A stretch of 21,571 bases of DNA, from NCBI GenBank assembly GCA_016219235.1, contig JACRBO010000287.1, positions 1 through 21,571 of the forward strand, in the 5' to 3' direction. The notes beneath the pieces are model-generated. The model had not been told where the DNA came from. It ran no database searches and saw nothing but the letters and a program-made list of their open reading frames with translations. Made by a program: the position numbers and the translations under genes. Source of the stretch: Chloroflexota bacterium (GTDB taxonomy: Bacteria > Chloroflexota > Anaerolineae > Fen-1058). Numbering within the stretch: the first letter of the stretch is position 1; every line of letters starts with the position of its first letter. This document shows positions 6,118-13,490 of this stretch, one piece after another.

Positions 6118-7650
6118 ATGTTACGCCGACTCATCCTCTTTATTTTAACTGTGTTGCTTGCCGCGTGCGGGCCGGGTCGTTTGCCGGATACCGTAGAGAT
6201 CACCATCGCCTCCGACGGTGAGCGGCACACGATCGATCTGCCGCCGGGCCAGACCGTGCGCGACGCGCTGCGCGCGGCCAGCCTGACGCTGGGCGAACTC
6301 GATCGCGTGCGCCCGCCCGAAACGTCCCTGCTGCAAGTGAATCAGACCATCACCGTCACGCGCGTGGTGCAGCAGACCGATTTCGTCACGCAGACGCTGC
6401 CGTTTGAAACGCAGATCGTGCGCGACGCCACCATCCCGGAGGGCCAGACGCGGCTGCAGGCGGGCCGCAATGGCACGCTGCAAATCACCTATCGTCTGAC
6501 CTACGAAGACGGCGTCTTGATCGAGCGCAACGAACTGAGCCGCGACGTGATCGAACCGCCCACGCCCGAAGTGATGCTCGTGGGCATTCAGGGCGCGTTC
6601 GGCACCGTGCCCGTCTCCGGCACGATCGTTTATCTCTCCAATCAAAACGCTTTCATCATGCGCGAACTGTCCGGCAACAAGCGGCCGCTGACTACTGACG
6701 GCGACCTGGACGGGCGAGTGCTGTCTCTCTCGCGCGATGGCCGCTGGCTATTGTACACGCGCGCCGTGTCCACCACCTTCAACAGCCTGTGGATCATGGA
6801 CACGACCCTGGCGAAGCCCGAACCCAGAGCGCTGAATTTGACCGGCATCCTGTGGGCCGACTTCTCGCCCGACGGCCTATCGATCGCGTGGTCGCGCGGC
6901 GATCCGGCGCCGGGGCTGCCGGGCTGGAAGGCGCTGAACGATCTATCGATTGCGCCGATCACCAGTGGCCGGCCCGGCACGCGCCGTGAGATCGTCAAAG
7001 CCTCGTCTTCTCAACAGTATGCGTGGTGGGGCACGCTGTATGCGTGGTCGCCGGACATCAAGTTGATCGCCTACGCCAATACGGAAGCGATCGGTGTGAT
7101 CAGCCCCACGGCGCGTTTGACCAAGACACAGGTTCTGCACACCTTTGCGGCCTACGATACCCGATCGACCTGGGCGTGGACGCCGGTCCCCGCGTGGTCG
7201 GCGGACAGCCGCTTCGTCATCGCTGCGGTTCACGCCGCTCCGCCGAGCGGTGAACTGCCGGAAGATTCGCCCGCCTTCGATGTGATGACGTTGGGCATCA
7301 GCCCGACTTTGCGTGTGCGATTGGCGGCCAACACGGGCATGTGGGCTGTGCCGCAAACGCTGCCCGACAACGGGCCGCTGGTGTTTGGCGTGGCCGACAC
7401 GCCCTACGCCAGCGAAGCCAGCCGCTATCGACTGGACCTCATGGATCGCGACGGCAGCAATCGGTCGTCGCTCTTTCCCGCCGCCGAAGCCGTGGGTCTG
7501 GATGGCTTGCCGGAATTTACCGCGTCGCCCGATGGCCGCAACCTGCTCATCATCTATCAGGGCGATCTGTACACGCTCAACCTCAGCACCAATCTCGCGC
7601 GGCGCCTGACGGCCGATGGCACCATCTCGCGGCCGCGCTGGGCCAGATAA
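6118..7650 (+). CDS. Lipoprotein with ubiquitin-like (DUF348), G5 and TolB-like beta-propeller domains
   Basis: 510 aa from ATG 6118; an in-frame ATG 12 nt upstream lies inside the -10-like box and is less likely. The signal peptide is short and ends in L14-A-A-C17, a lipobox. Residues about 25-90 ('VEITIASDGERHTIDLPPGQ', then a 'TVRDAL' helix) match the DUF348 ubiquitin-like fold. About 90-165 is a G5 domain ('LPFETQIVRDATIPEGQTR', then G-rich strands and a 'VIEPPTPEVMLVG' end), as in cell-wall-binding Rpf/YabE-type proteins. From about 175 to the end there are repeated 'SPDG' blades ('SRDGRWLLYTR', 'SPDGLSIAWSR', 'SADSRFVIAA', 'SPDGRNLLIIYQ') of a TolB/WD40-like propeller. It should sit on the outer membrane face and bind glycan or protein. 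It precedes the glycosidase-Wzy gene by 52 nt. Confidence 0.85.
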   Translation: MLRRLILFILTVLLAACGPGRLPDTVEITIASDGERHTIDLPPGQTVRDALRAASLTLGELDRVRPPETSLLQVNQTITVTRVVQQTDFVTQTLPFETQIVRDATIPEGQTRLQAGRNGTLQITYRLTYEDGVLIERNELSRDVIEPPTPEVMLVGIQGAFGTVPVSGTIVYLSNQNAFIMRELSGNKRPLTTDGDLDGRVLSLSRDGRWLLYTRAVSTTFNSLWIMDTTLAKPEPRALNLTGILWADFSPDGLSIAWSRGDPAPGLPGWKALNDLSIAPITSGRPGTRREIVKASSSQQYAWWGTLYAWSPDIKLIAYANTEAIGVISPTARLTKTQVLHTFAAYDTRSTWAWTPVPAWSADSRFVIAAVHAAPPSGELPEDSPAFDVMTLGISPTLRVRLAANTGMWAVPQTLPDNGPLVFGVADTPYASEASRYRLDLMDRDGSNRSSLFPAAEAVGLDGLPEFTASPDGRNLLIIYQGDLYTLNLSTNLARRLTADGTISRPRWAR

Positions 7651-7663
7651 CTGATCGGACTGA

Positions 7664-7705
7664 GGCAATTGGTAATTGGTAACTGGTAATTGGTGATCGG
7701 TCATG
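7664..7705 (+). repeat. Heptad array GGTAATT, six units, ending on a start codon
   Basis: Six 7-bp units run in register: GGCAATT, GGTAATT, GGTAACT, GGTAATT, GGTGATC, GGTCATG. The ATG of the 1033-codon gene is the last three bases of the sixth unit. Any ribosome-binding function would have to be served by the array itself (GGTGATC, GGT). Confidence 0.9.
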
Positions 7706-10700
7706 AGGCGGGCGTTTCGGCTTGAAAACGTGAAAAACCGACAGTCATTCACACTGTTGATTCTATGTCTGCTCGGCGTCACCGTCAGTCTCGGGGCGAT
7801 CCTGGCCGTTACGCTCGATCAGGGCCAGCGGCTGCGCGGTATCACGATCGGTTTTCCCGGCCCGATCGAACCCGCTGAACGCGGCGCAGGCGTCAATGTG
7901 GCGCTGGAGCAATACGACGACGCCGCATTGCAAGACAACCTCGCGCAGATCAAGGCCGCTGGCTTTACGTGGCTGCGACAGGTTTTTCCGTGGTCACAGA
8001 TCGAAGTTGAAGAGGGCCAATTCGATTGGACGAAGTGGGATCAAATCGTCACCCAATCCAAAGACTTTCACCTCATCGCCGTTTTAGACACCGCGCCCTT
8101 GTGGGCAAGTGCTTCCAATCTCCAACCTCCAACATCCACTCTCCAATTCGCCAACTTTGCGCGTCTGTTCGCCTTGCGCTACGGCGACCGCATCGACTAC
8201 TATCAAATCTGGGACGAACCTAACTTAGGTGATCGCTGGGGCGGCGATGTCAATCCGGTGGCGTATGCCGAACTTTTACGCCAGACGCGCGACGCGATCA
8301 AACAAGTCGATCCGACGGCCACGATCATTCTGGCCGGACTCGCGCCGACGGTAGAGACCGGGCCGCGCAACCTGGCTGATTGGCTCTTCATGCGCCGACT
8401 GTACGAAGCGGGCGCGCGTGATCTGTTCGACGTGGTCGCGGGCAAACCGTATGGCTTTGACAGCGGCCCGGACGATGCCCGCATCAACTCTAGCATCCTG
8501 AATTTTCAGCACTTTGTGCTGCTGCGCGAGGAGATGATCTCGCACGGCGATGCAGGCAAAGCCTTGTGGGCCAGTCACTTCGGGTGGAACACGGCGGCTA
8601 ATTCGATCTGGGGGCGGGTCACACCCGGACAACAGATCGATTATGCGCGCGGCGCGCTGCAACATGCCGCCGAAGCGTGGACGTGGACGGGCGTGATGGT
8701 GCTGGAGAATTGGGAGCCTGATGTGCCATCGACCGATCCGCGCTGGGGCTTCTCGATCAAGGACAATCCGAATTTAGGGCAAAGCCTCGTCGTCACTTCA
8801 AGCGTTGGCTACTATCCCGCCGCGCTGCAAACGCGGGCCGGCGGTCCCGATTACGTTCCCAATCCCGCCGCGACGTTTACGGGCGAGTGGCGCTTCAGCG
8901 AACTGGGCGCAGATTGGAGCGCCAGCGGCGACAGCGTCTCATTCAAACTTGTGGGCACGTCATTGGCTTTGCGCGTGCGGCGCGCGGCCGATCGCGCCAG
9001 CCTGTCTATCACCATCGACGGTCAACCGGCCAACGCTTTGCCGCGTGATGATCGCGGCGCGTATCTGCAACTGATCCCGCCGGAGATCAATCAAACCGAT
9101 GTGCAAACGCTGCCGATAGCCTATGGCTTGAGCAACGGCGAACACGTCGTCACCATCGTCACTGAGCGCGGTTGGAATCAATGGTCGTTCATCGGCTGGA
9201 GCGTGGGGCGTGAAGATGATCGCAGCGTGTTGAATTCGACCTACGGCGCACTAAGTGTGCTGGGGTTGGTCTGTGCTTTCGGCGCATGGCGCAACGCGCG
9301 GCGCGTGCGCTGGCGTGAAGTCGGCGGCGTGATCTCGGCGGCCTATGCGCGGCTGAGCAGCGGCAAGCAGATTGCGCTGACGGTGATCACGGCGTTGATC
9401 GTGTACGGCTCGGCGTGGCTGACGTGGGGTGTGGACATCGCGGCAGCCTATCGACGGGCCGGGGACGCGGCCAACATCCTCGCCACACTGGCGGCGGCCA
9501 CGATCTTCTACGTGTCGCCGTGGCTGATCCTGACGATCATCAGCGGCCTCGTCTTGCTGGTGCTGGTGATCCTGCGGCTCGATCTGGGCCTGGCGTTGGT
9601 GGTCTTGTTCGCGCCGTTCTTCATGCTGCCGCGCCAGCTGTTCGAATCCGCCTTTTCGATGAGCGAGTTGGTGCTGGTGATGTGCGTGATTGCATGCGTG
9701 GTGCGTGGGACGTGGTCCGTGAGACAAACACGTTCATTACGCATCACGCATCACGCATCACGCATCACGCTTCTCGACTGGTCCGTTCTTGCCTTCCTGC
9801 TCGTCTCCATCGCGTCCACGCTGTTTGCCGACTACAAAGTGTTTGCGCTGCGCGAACTGCGCGTGATCATTTTCGAGCCTGTGATCTACTATGCGCTGAT
9901 CCGCGCGGCGAAGTTGGACGACAAAGCGATCTGGCGCCTCGTGGATGCGCTGATCGTGGCGGGCGTGCTCGTCGCCATGATCGGGTTGGTGCAGTACACG
10001 TTTGGCCTCAACCTCATCACGGCAGAAGAAGGCACGCTGCGCTTGCGGAGCGTGTACGGTTCGCCTAACAACGTCGGCCTGTTCCTGGGGCGCGTACTGC
10101 CGATCGGGTTGGCCGTGGCCGCTTTGGGGCGCGGTTTGCGGCGACGAGTGTGGTATGGGTTTGCGCTTGTCCCAATCGTGATCGCACTGGTCTTGAGTCA
10201 ATCGCGCGGCGCGCTGTTGATGGGCGTGCCCGCCTCGATCCTGGCGATTGGACTGCTGGCGGGCGGGCGCTGGTTGTGGGCGTCGATCGGCGCGCTGGTG
10301 CTGGCGGGCGTGGCCGCGATTCCGCTGCTGAATTCGCCGCGAATTCAAGCCTTATTCAACGGCGAAGGCGGTACCTCGTTCTTTCGTGTGGCCCTGTGGA
10401 AGAGCGCGCTCGATTTAATTGGCGACAGGCCGTGGCTGGGCGTGGGGCCGGACAATTTCCTGTACGCCTATCGCGGCCGGTATCTGCGACCCGAAGCGTG
10501 GCAGGAACCGTCGTTGTCGCATCCGCACAACGTGCTGCTGGATTTCGCGGCGCGACTGGGTCTGTTGGGATTGGCAGCGTTTGTTGGCCTGCAACTGGCC
10601 TTCTGGCGGGTGGCTTTCACAGTGTTGCGGCGTGCGCGAACATTGAGCATTGAGAATTGTGCATTGTGCATTGGCCTCATGGCTTCCATGATCGACTTCC

Positions 10701-10804
10701 TTGCGCACGGTCTCGTCGATGCGGCCTACTTCGTGGTCGATTTATCGTTCGTGTTTATGCTGACGCTGGCCTTGATGCAAACGCTTGATCGGAGCGAACC
10801 ATGA
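7703..10804 (+). CDS. Fusion of a clan-A glycosidase-like domain, a beta-sandwich and an O-antigen-ligase (Wzy) membrane domain
   Basis: 1033 aa. An N-terminal TM (about 16-38) is followed by a (beta/alpha)8 glycosidase-like domain (about 55-390) of the GH39/GH42-like kind, with 'GFTWLRQVFPWSQIE', 'YYQIWDEPN' (acid/base E172) and 'LWASHFGW'. In relatives the last motif reads WxxEFGW; here the nucleophile position is H292. A beta-sandwich (about 405-500) resembles carbohydrate-binding folds. From about 515 on there are some 12 membrane segments with the Wzy_C/PF04932 pattern: 'SQSRGALL', 'LWKSALDLIGDRPWLGVGPDNF' (interrupted), 'HPHNVLLDFAARLG'. The protein probably joins or lengthens surface glycan chains at the outer membrane face, with the outer domain binding the glycan. 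Three heptad arrays lie in frame in its loops. The start codon sits in an array. It overlaps the next gene by ATGA. Confidence 0.88.
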   Translation: MRRAFRLENVKNRQSFTLLILCLLGVTVSLGAILAVTLDQGQRLRGITIGFPGPIEPAERGAGVNVALEQYDDAALQDNLAQIKAAGFTWLRQVFPWSQIEVEEGQFDWTKWDQIVTQSKDFHLIAVLDTAPLWASASNLQPPTSTLQFANFARLFALRYGDRIDYYQIWDEPNLGDRWGGDVNPVAYAELLRQTRDAIKQVDPTATIILAGLAPTVETGPRNLADWLFMRRLYEAGARDLFDVVAGKPYGFDSGPDDARINSSILNFQHFVLLREEMISHGDAGKALWASHFGWNTAANSIWGRVTPGQQIDYARGALQHAAEAWTWTGVMVLENWEPDVPSTDPRWGFSIKDNPNLGQSLVVTSSVGYYPAALQTRAGGPDYVPNPAATFTGEWRFSELGADWSASGDSVSFKLVGTSLALRVRRAADRASLSITIDGQPANALPRDDRGAYLQLIPPEINQTDVQTLPIAYGLSNGEHVVTIVTERGWNQWSFIGWSVGREDDRSVLNSTYGALSVLGLVCAFGAWRNARRVRWREVGGVISAAYARLSSGKQIALTVITALIVYGSAWLTWGVDIAAAYRRAGDAANILATLAAATIFYVSPWLILTIISGLVLLVLVILRLDLGLALVVLFAPFFMLPRQLFESAFSMSELVLVMCVIACVVRGTWSVRQTRSLRITHHASRITLLDWSVLAFLLVSIASTLFADYKVFALRELRVIIFEPVIYYALIRAAKLDDKAIWRLVDALIVAGVLVAMIGLVQYTFGLNLITAEEGTLRLRSVYGSPNNVGLFLGRVLPIGLAVAALGRGLRRRVWYGFALVPIVIALVLSQSRGALLMGVPASILAIGLLAGGRWLWASIGALVLAGVAAIPLLNSPRIQALFNGEGGTSFFRVALWKSALDLIGDRPWLGVGPDNFLYAYRGRYLRPEAWQEPSLSHPHNVLLDFAARLGLLGLAAFVGLQLAFWRVAFTVLRRARTLSIENCALCIGLMASMIDFLAHGLVDAAYFVVDLSFVFMLTLALMQTLDRSEP
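8115..8149 (+). repeat. Intragenic heptad array CCAATCT, five units
   Basis: The units are CCAATCT, CCAACCT, CCAACAT, CCACTCT, CCAATTC. They encode residues about 138-149 (N-L-Q-P-P-T-S-T-L-Q-F) in a loop of the glycosidase-like domain. The reading frame is not broken. Confidence 0.85.
9697..9776 (+). repeat. Intragenic composite heptad array CGTGGTG / CATCACG
   Basis: Four units of CGTGGTG type (9697-9724) are followed after 10 nt by six units of CATCACG type (9735-9776, the inner four identical). The two halves are roughly complementary. They encode residues about 665-691, a hydrophilic loop between two membrane segments of the Wzy-like part ('RITHHASRIT'). Confidence 0.9.
10641..10675 (+). 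repeat. Intragenic heptad array CATTGAG / CATTGTG, five units
   Basis: The units are CATTGAG, CATTGAG, AATTGTG, CATTGTG, CATTGGC. They encode residues about 980-991 ('TLSIENCALCIG') between the last membrane segments of the Wzy-like part. The complement of this unit (CAATGAA/CAATGTG) recurs right after csoR at 13401. Confidence 0.85.
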
Positions 10805-11664
10805 CGTATTCGATTGTGGCTTATGATGCAACGGCCAAAGCGTGGGGCGTGGCGACCCAGAGCAAGTTTCTGGCGGTGGGCGCGGTGGTGCCGTGGACGC
10901 AGGCCAACGCCGGTGCGATTGCGACCCAATCGTATGCCAACACATCGTTCGGGCCGCAAGGGCTGGCGCTGTTATCGACTGGACTGAGTGCGCAGGAAAC
11001 GCTCGATCGATTGTTGGCTGACGACGACGGCCGCGAGCATCGACAGGTCGGCGTGATCGATCAACACGGCGGGGCGGCGACGTTTACGGGCAAAGACTGT
11101 CATGCGTGGGCGGGCGGCCTGATCGGGAACGGATACGCCGTGCAGGGCAATATTCTCGTCGGTGAAGAAACGGTGAAAGCCATCGCGCGCGGCTTTGAAG
11201 CGGCGTCGAGTGAACTGGCCGATCGGCTGGTGGCGGCCCTCGCGGCCGGGCAGGCGGCGGGCGGCGATCGACGCGGGCAGCAAAGCGCGGCGGTGCTGGT
11301 GGTGCGTGAACGCGGCGGCTACGCGGGCTTCAACGATCGCTATCTGGATTTGCGGGTCGACGACGATCCGAGACCGATCGAGCGGTTGCAGCGGATTCTG
11401 GAACTGCATCATCTTTATTTTGCAAAGCCCGATCCGGCGACGCTGATCGCGATCGATGCGGCGCTGGCGCGCGAGTTGCAGCGGCTCGCGCAGCGCAGCG
11501 GGCACTATCGGGGCGCGATTACGGGCGAGTATGATGCGGCGACGCGCGCGGCGGTTGAAGCGTTGATCGGCACGGAGAACCTGGAAGATCGCTGGCCGTT
11601 GGGAACGGATCAGATCGAGCCGGTGGCGCTGCGCTATTTGCAGCAACGCTATCCGTCGGCCTAG
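10801..11664 (+). CDS. DUF1028 family protein (Ntn-hydrolase-like) with C-terminal extension
   Basis: 287 aa. ATG 10801 overlaps the stop of the glycosidase-Wzy gene (ATGA), so translation is probably coupled. Residues 1-200 show the DUF1028 pattern: 'MTYSIVAYDATAKAWGVATQ', 'AVVPWTQANAGAIATQ', 'GVIDQHGGAATFTG', 'HAWAGG', 'GYAVQGNIL' and 'GGDRRGQQSAA'. The family has an Ntn-hydrolase-like fold and is presumed to be an amidohydrolase; substrates are not established. The C-terminal 80 residues ('AIDAALARELQRLAQRSGHY', then 'ITGEYDAATRAAVEALIG') resemble the putative peptidoglycan-binding extension seen in some members. No signal peptide is visible, so the protein is cytoplasmic. Its stop shares CTAG (11661-11664) with the convergent ATPase gene. 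Confidence 0.9.
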   Translation: MTYSIVAYDATAKAWGVATQSKFLAVGAVVPWTQANAGAIATQSYANTSFGPQGLALLSTGLSAQETLDRLLADDDGREHRQVGVIDQHGGAATFTGKDCHAWAGGLIGNGYAVQGNILVGEETVKAIARGFEAASSELADRLVAALAAGQAAGGDRRGQQSAAVLVVRERGGYAGFNDRYLDLRVDDDPRPIERLQRILELHHLYFAKPDPATLIAIDAALARELQRLAQRSGHYRGAITGEYDAATRAAVEALIGTENLEDRWPLGTDQIEPVALRYLQQRYPSA

Positions 11665-12971
11665 ACCGGTGTGGCGCTGTCGACGAAGTAGCAGCTGCAC
11701 GCTTCGTCGATGAGGTCCGGCGTCATCTCGGGGGTAATGCCCGCATAGTCGGCGATGGCGAGGATGGTCTTAAGCAGATCGCGCGGGTGTACGGACTGCA
11801 TGGGCCGTTTGGCATCGCGATACCACCTCTGCAGTAAATGCACGAAACCCGCTTTGTCCAGCGGAATCTTGTAGTGCTGGCACATCTGCGTCATGATCTG
11901 GTAAAACATCTTCTCGTCCGGCGCACCCAGTTCCACTTTCATTTGAATGCGGCGCAGAAACGCGGCGTCGACCAACGCGCTGGGATCGAGGTTGGTAGCG
12001 AAGACGATCAACTGGCGGAACGGTATTTCCAGCGTTTGCCCTGAATAGAGCCGCAGAAAATCAATCCGGGTTTCCAGTGGCACAATCCAGCGATTGAGCA
12101 GCTGTTGCGGACTGATGGTCTGGCGGCCAAAATCGTCGATGAGGAACATGCCGCCGTTGGCCTTGAGTTGCAGCGGGGCTTCGTAGATTTTAGTGACCGG
12201 CTCAAAGCGCAGTTCCAGCGCTTCCAGCGTAAGCTCGCCACCCACCATCACCCCGGGCCGTTGAAACAATCCCCACCGCTTGTCCACGCCGATGAAACTG
12301 GTCTTGCCGGTTGGGCTTTCACTCTCCCCTGCGCTGCGAAACGGCACGTGCACCATGGGGTCGTGAACCTGAATGATCTGTCCGCCGATGGTGATGGCGT
12401 AGGGCAGCCAGATCGGATCGCTGCCGCCGAGCAGTTTGGCGATAGCCTGTGCCACTGTCGTCTTGCCGTTGCCGGGCGGGCCGTACAGGAAGAGCGATGA
12501 GCCGGAGTTGATGGCCGGACCGATGCGGCGGTGAAATTGTTCGGGGAGGGTGAGGTGCGCCAGGGCCTGCTTGACTTCAGCCGGTCCCAGTCGGCGCCGA
12601 TCGTTGGTCTGCGCGATGACGGCTTTGCGATACGCGTCAATCTCGACGGGGAACGGGCCGACGTACTGGGTACGCGCCATCGCATCGCGGGCGCGACTGG
12701 CGCCTTCGTCGGTCAGCCGATAGGTATAGCTGACCCGCAGGGCGCCGGCTTTCACCACTTCCACCAGATGATCGTGCTGCAGGTCGGCCATCAGATCGTC
12801 GACGATCTGCGGGTACAGGCGCGTCACCTCGACGATGCGGCCGACGTTGACGTCGCCTTCGGTGAACAGGATGCGATAGATCAGATCAACGGCCAGCGAT
12901 GAGGACACGCCCAGTTGGGCAATGGTGGTCGCTTGCGCGAGGATTTTCTTCAGGTCTTCAGGGCCGGCCAC
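11661..12971 (-). CDS. AAA+ ATPase with N-terminal winged-helix-like region
   Basis: 436 aa from GTG 12971, chosen because AAGGA lies 6 nt upstream and a TGGTATAAT promoter lies 37-45 nt upstream. A GTG at 12989 is the alternative; a longer frame back to 13100 would run through the promoter region. Residues about 5-100 look like a winged-helix domain ('LAVDLIYRILFTEG', 'VSYTYRLTDEG'). The ATPase core has Walker A GPPGNGKT (164-171), Walker B 'MFLIDDFG' (275-282), sensor-1 'FATN' (324-327) and 'FLRRIQMK' with likely arginine fingers. It is soluble. MoxR-like or other AAA+ remodellers are the closest general match; the client is unknown. It is transcribed divergently from csoR, with the two -10 boxes about 60 bp apart. 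Confidence 0.85.
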   Translation of the reverse strand: MAGPEDLKKILAQATTIAQLGVSSSLAVDLIYRILFTEGDVNVGRIVEVTRLYPQIVDDLMADLQHDHLVEVVKAGALRVSYTYRLTDEGASRARDAMARTQYVGPFPVEIDAYRKAVIAQTNDRRRLGPAEVKQALAHLTLPEQFHRRIGPAINSGSSLFLYGPPGNGKTTVAQAIAKLLGGSDPIWLPYAITIGGQIIQVHDPMVHVPFRSAGESESPTGKTSFIGVDKRWGLFQRPGVMVGGELTLEALELRFEPVTKIYEAPLQLKANGGMFLIDDFGRQTISPQQLLNRWIVPLETRIDFLRLYSGQTLEIPFRQLIVFATNLDPSALVDAAFLRRIQMKVELGAPDEKMFYQIMTQMCQHYKIPLDKAGFVHLLQRWYRDAKRPMQSVHPRDLLKTILAIADYAGITPEMTPDLIDEACSCYFVDSATPV

Positions 12972-13007
12972 GGGTGTTCCTTTGGGCACAATCTCACTGC
13001 CACATCG

Positions 13008-13016
13008 ATTATACCA
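13008..13016 (-). promoter_or_regulatory. Extended -10 promoter TGGTATAAT for the AAA+ gene
   Basis: Consensus TATAAT with TGG in front lies 37-45 nt upstream of the GTG at 12971. There is no good -35 box, as expected for an extended -10 promoter. Confidence 0.6.
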
Positions 13017-13051
13017 CCGGCAAAGGGGCAAAGGGGTGACATTTGACAGGC

Positions 13052-13080
13052 TTGACGGAACCCGATCGGGCTGGTATAAC
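13052..13080 (+). promoter_or_regulatory. Sigma-70-type promoter of the csoR-copA-YHS operon
   Basis: TTGACG (13052-13057), a 17-bp spacer, then TATAAC (13075-13080) preceded by TGG. The predicted start of transcription is near 13087, next to the C/G-tract palindrome. Confidence 0.75.
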
Positions 13081-13090
13081 TTGACTGCAA

Positions 13091-13109
13091 TATCCCCCAC
13101 CGGGGGGGA
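13091..13109. promoter_or_regulatory. Probable CsoR operator (TATCCCCC-ACC-GGGGGGGA)
   Basis: A run of five C (13094-13098), three bases, then seven G (13102-13108), flanked by TAT and A, matches the C-tract/G-tract palindromes bound by CsoR-family repressors. It lies just downstream of the -10 box, covers the start of the transcript and reaches the GGAGGGGG Shine-Dalgarno sequence of csoR. Bound apo-repressor would block initiation; copper binding would release it. Confidence 0.65.
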
Positions 13110-13121
13110 GGGGGATCAATC

Positions 13122-13400
13122 ATGAACAGCGAACATCAAACCATCGTGATCAAGCGCCTGAAGAGCATTGCCGGACATGTGGCCGGCATCGAACGGATGG
13201 TGAACGAGGATGCCTATTGCATTGACATCATCAAGCAGGTGCAAGCCGTGCAGGCGGCGTTGAACAAAGTCAATGATTTGATCCTGGAGAACCATCTGAA
13301 CACGTGTGTCATCGAGGCTGTGCGCGGCGACGATAAGCAAGAGCGTGAGCGCGTGCTGGGTGAGATCGTGGATGTGTTTGAGATGGCGCAGAAGATTTAG
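13122..13400 (+). CDS. csoR: CsoR-type copper-sensing transcriptional repressor
   Basis: 92 aa from ATG 13122, with GGAGGGGG 7 nt upstream. The all-helical CsoR/RcnR (DUF156) pattern is clear: 'IKRLKSIAGHVAGIERMV' in helix 1, then C33 in 'YCIDIIKQV', and H58-x3-C62 in 'ENHLNTC'. The C-H-C ligand set fits Cu(I) sensing by CsoR rather than Ni/Co sensing by RcnR. It binds as a tetramer to C/G-tract operators, and one is present in its own promoter. It lies first in an operon with copA and a YHS protein, which supports autoregulated copper efflux. The stop codon is followed directly by a heptad array. Confidence 0.95.
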   Translation: MNSEHQTIVIKRLKSIAGHVAGIERMVNEDAYCIDIIKQVQAVQAALNKVNDLILENHLNTCVIEAVRGDDKQERERVLGEIVDVFEMAQKI

Positions 13401-13435
13401 CAATGAACAATGTGCAATGATCAATGATCGATGGA
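13401..13435 (+). repeat. Heptad array CAATGAA/CAATGAT after csoR
   Basis: Five units (CAATGAA, CAATGTG, CAATGAT, CAATGAT, CGATGGA) start at the base after the csoR stop codon. The unit is the complement of the intragenic array at 10641-10675. Confidence 0.85.
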
Positions 13436-13451
13436 ATGCGTGGCCGGGATA

Positions 13452-13486
13452 CGCACCACGCACCACGTACTACGAAATACGGGTCA
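13452..13486 (+). repeat. Heptad array CGCACCA before copA
   Basis: Five units (CGCACCA, CGCACCA, CGTACTA, CGAAATA, CGGGTCA) end 4 nt before the copA start codon. The first units match the complement of CGTGGTG in the array at 9697. No Shine-Dalgarno sequence other than the weak GGGTCA is seen for copA. Confidence 0.8.
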
Positions 13487-13490
13487 GACT

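Noticed and set aside
6943..7782. Minus-strand 279-codon frame opposite the propeller lipoprotein
   Set aside because: It is Arg/His-rich without motifs and crosses the repeat array. The plus-strand frame has repeated SPDG blades.
12972..13100. Longer AAA+ protein starting at 13100
   Set aside because: That region holds the two promoters and the CsoR operator. The TGGTATAAT box at 13008 would lie inside the gene, and AAGGA supports GTG 12971.
13431..13490. Twenty extra N-terminal codons for CopA
   Set aside because: They translate heptad repeats and precede a normal [15 protein letters not shown] start at 13491.
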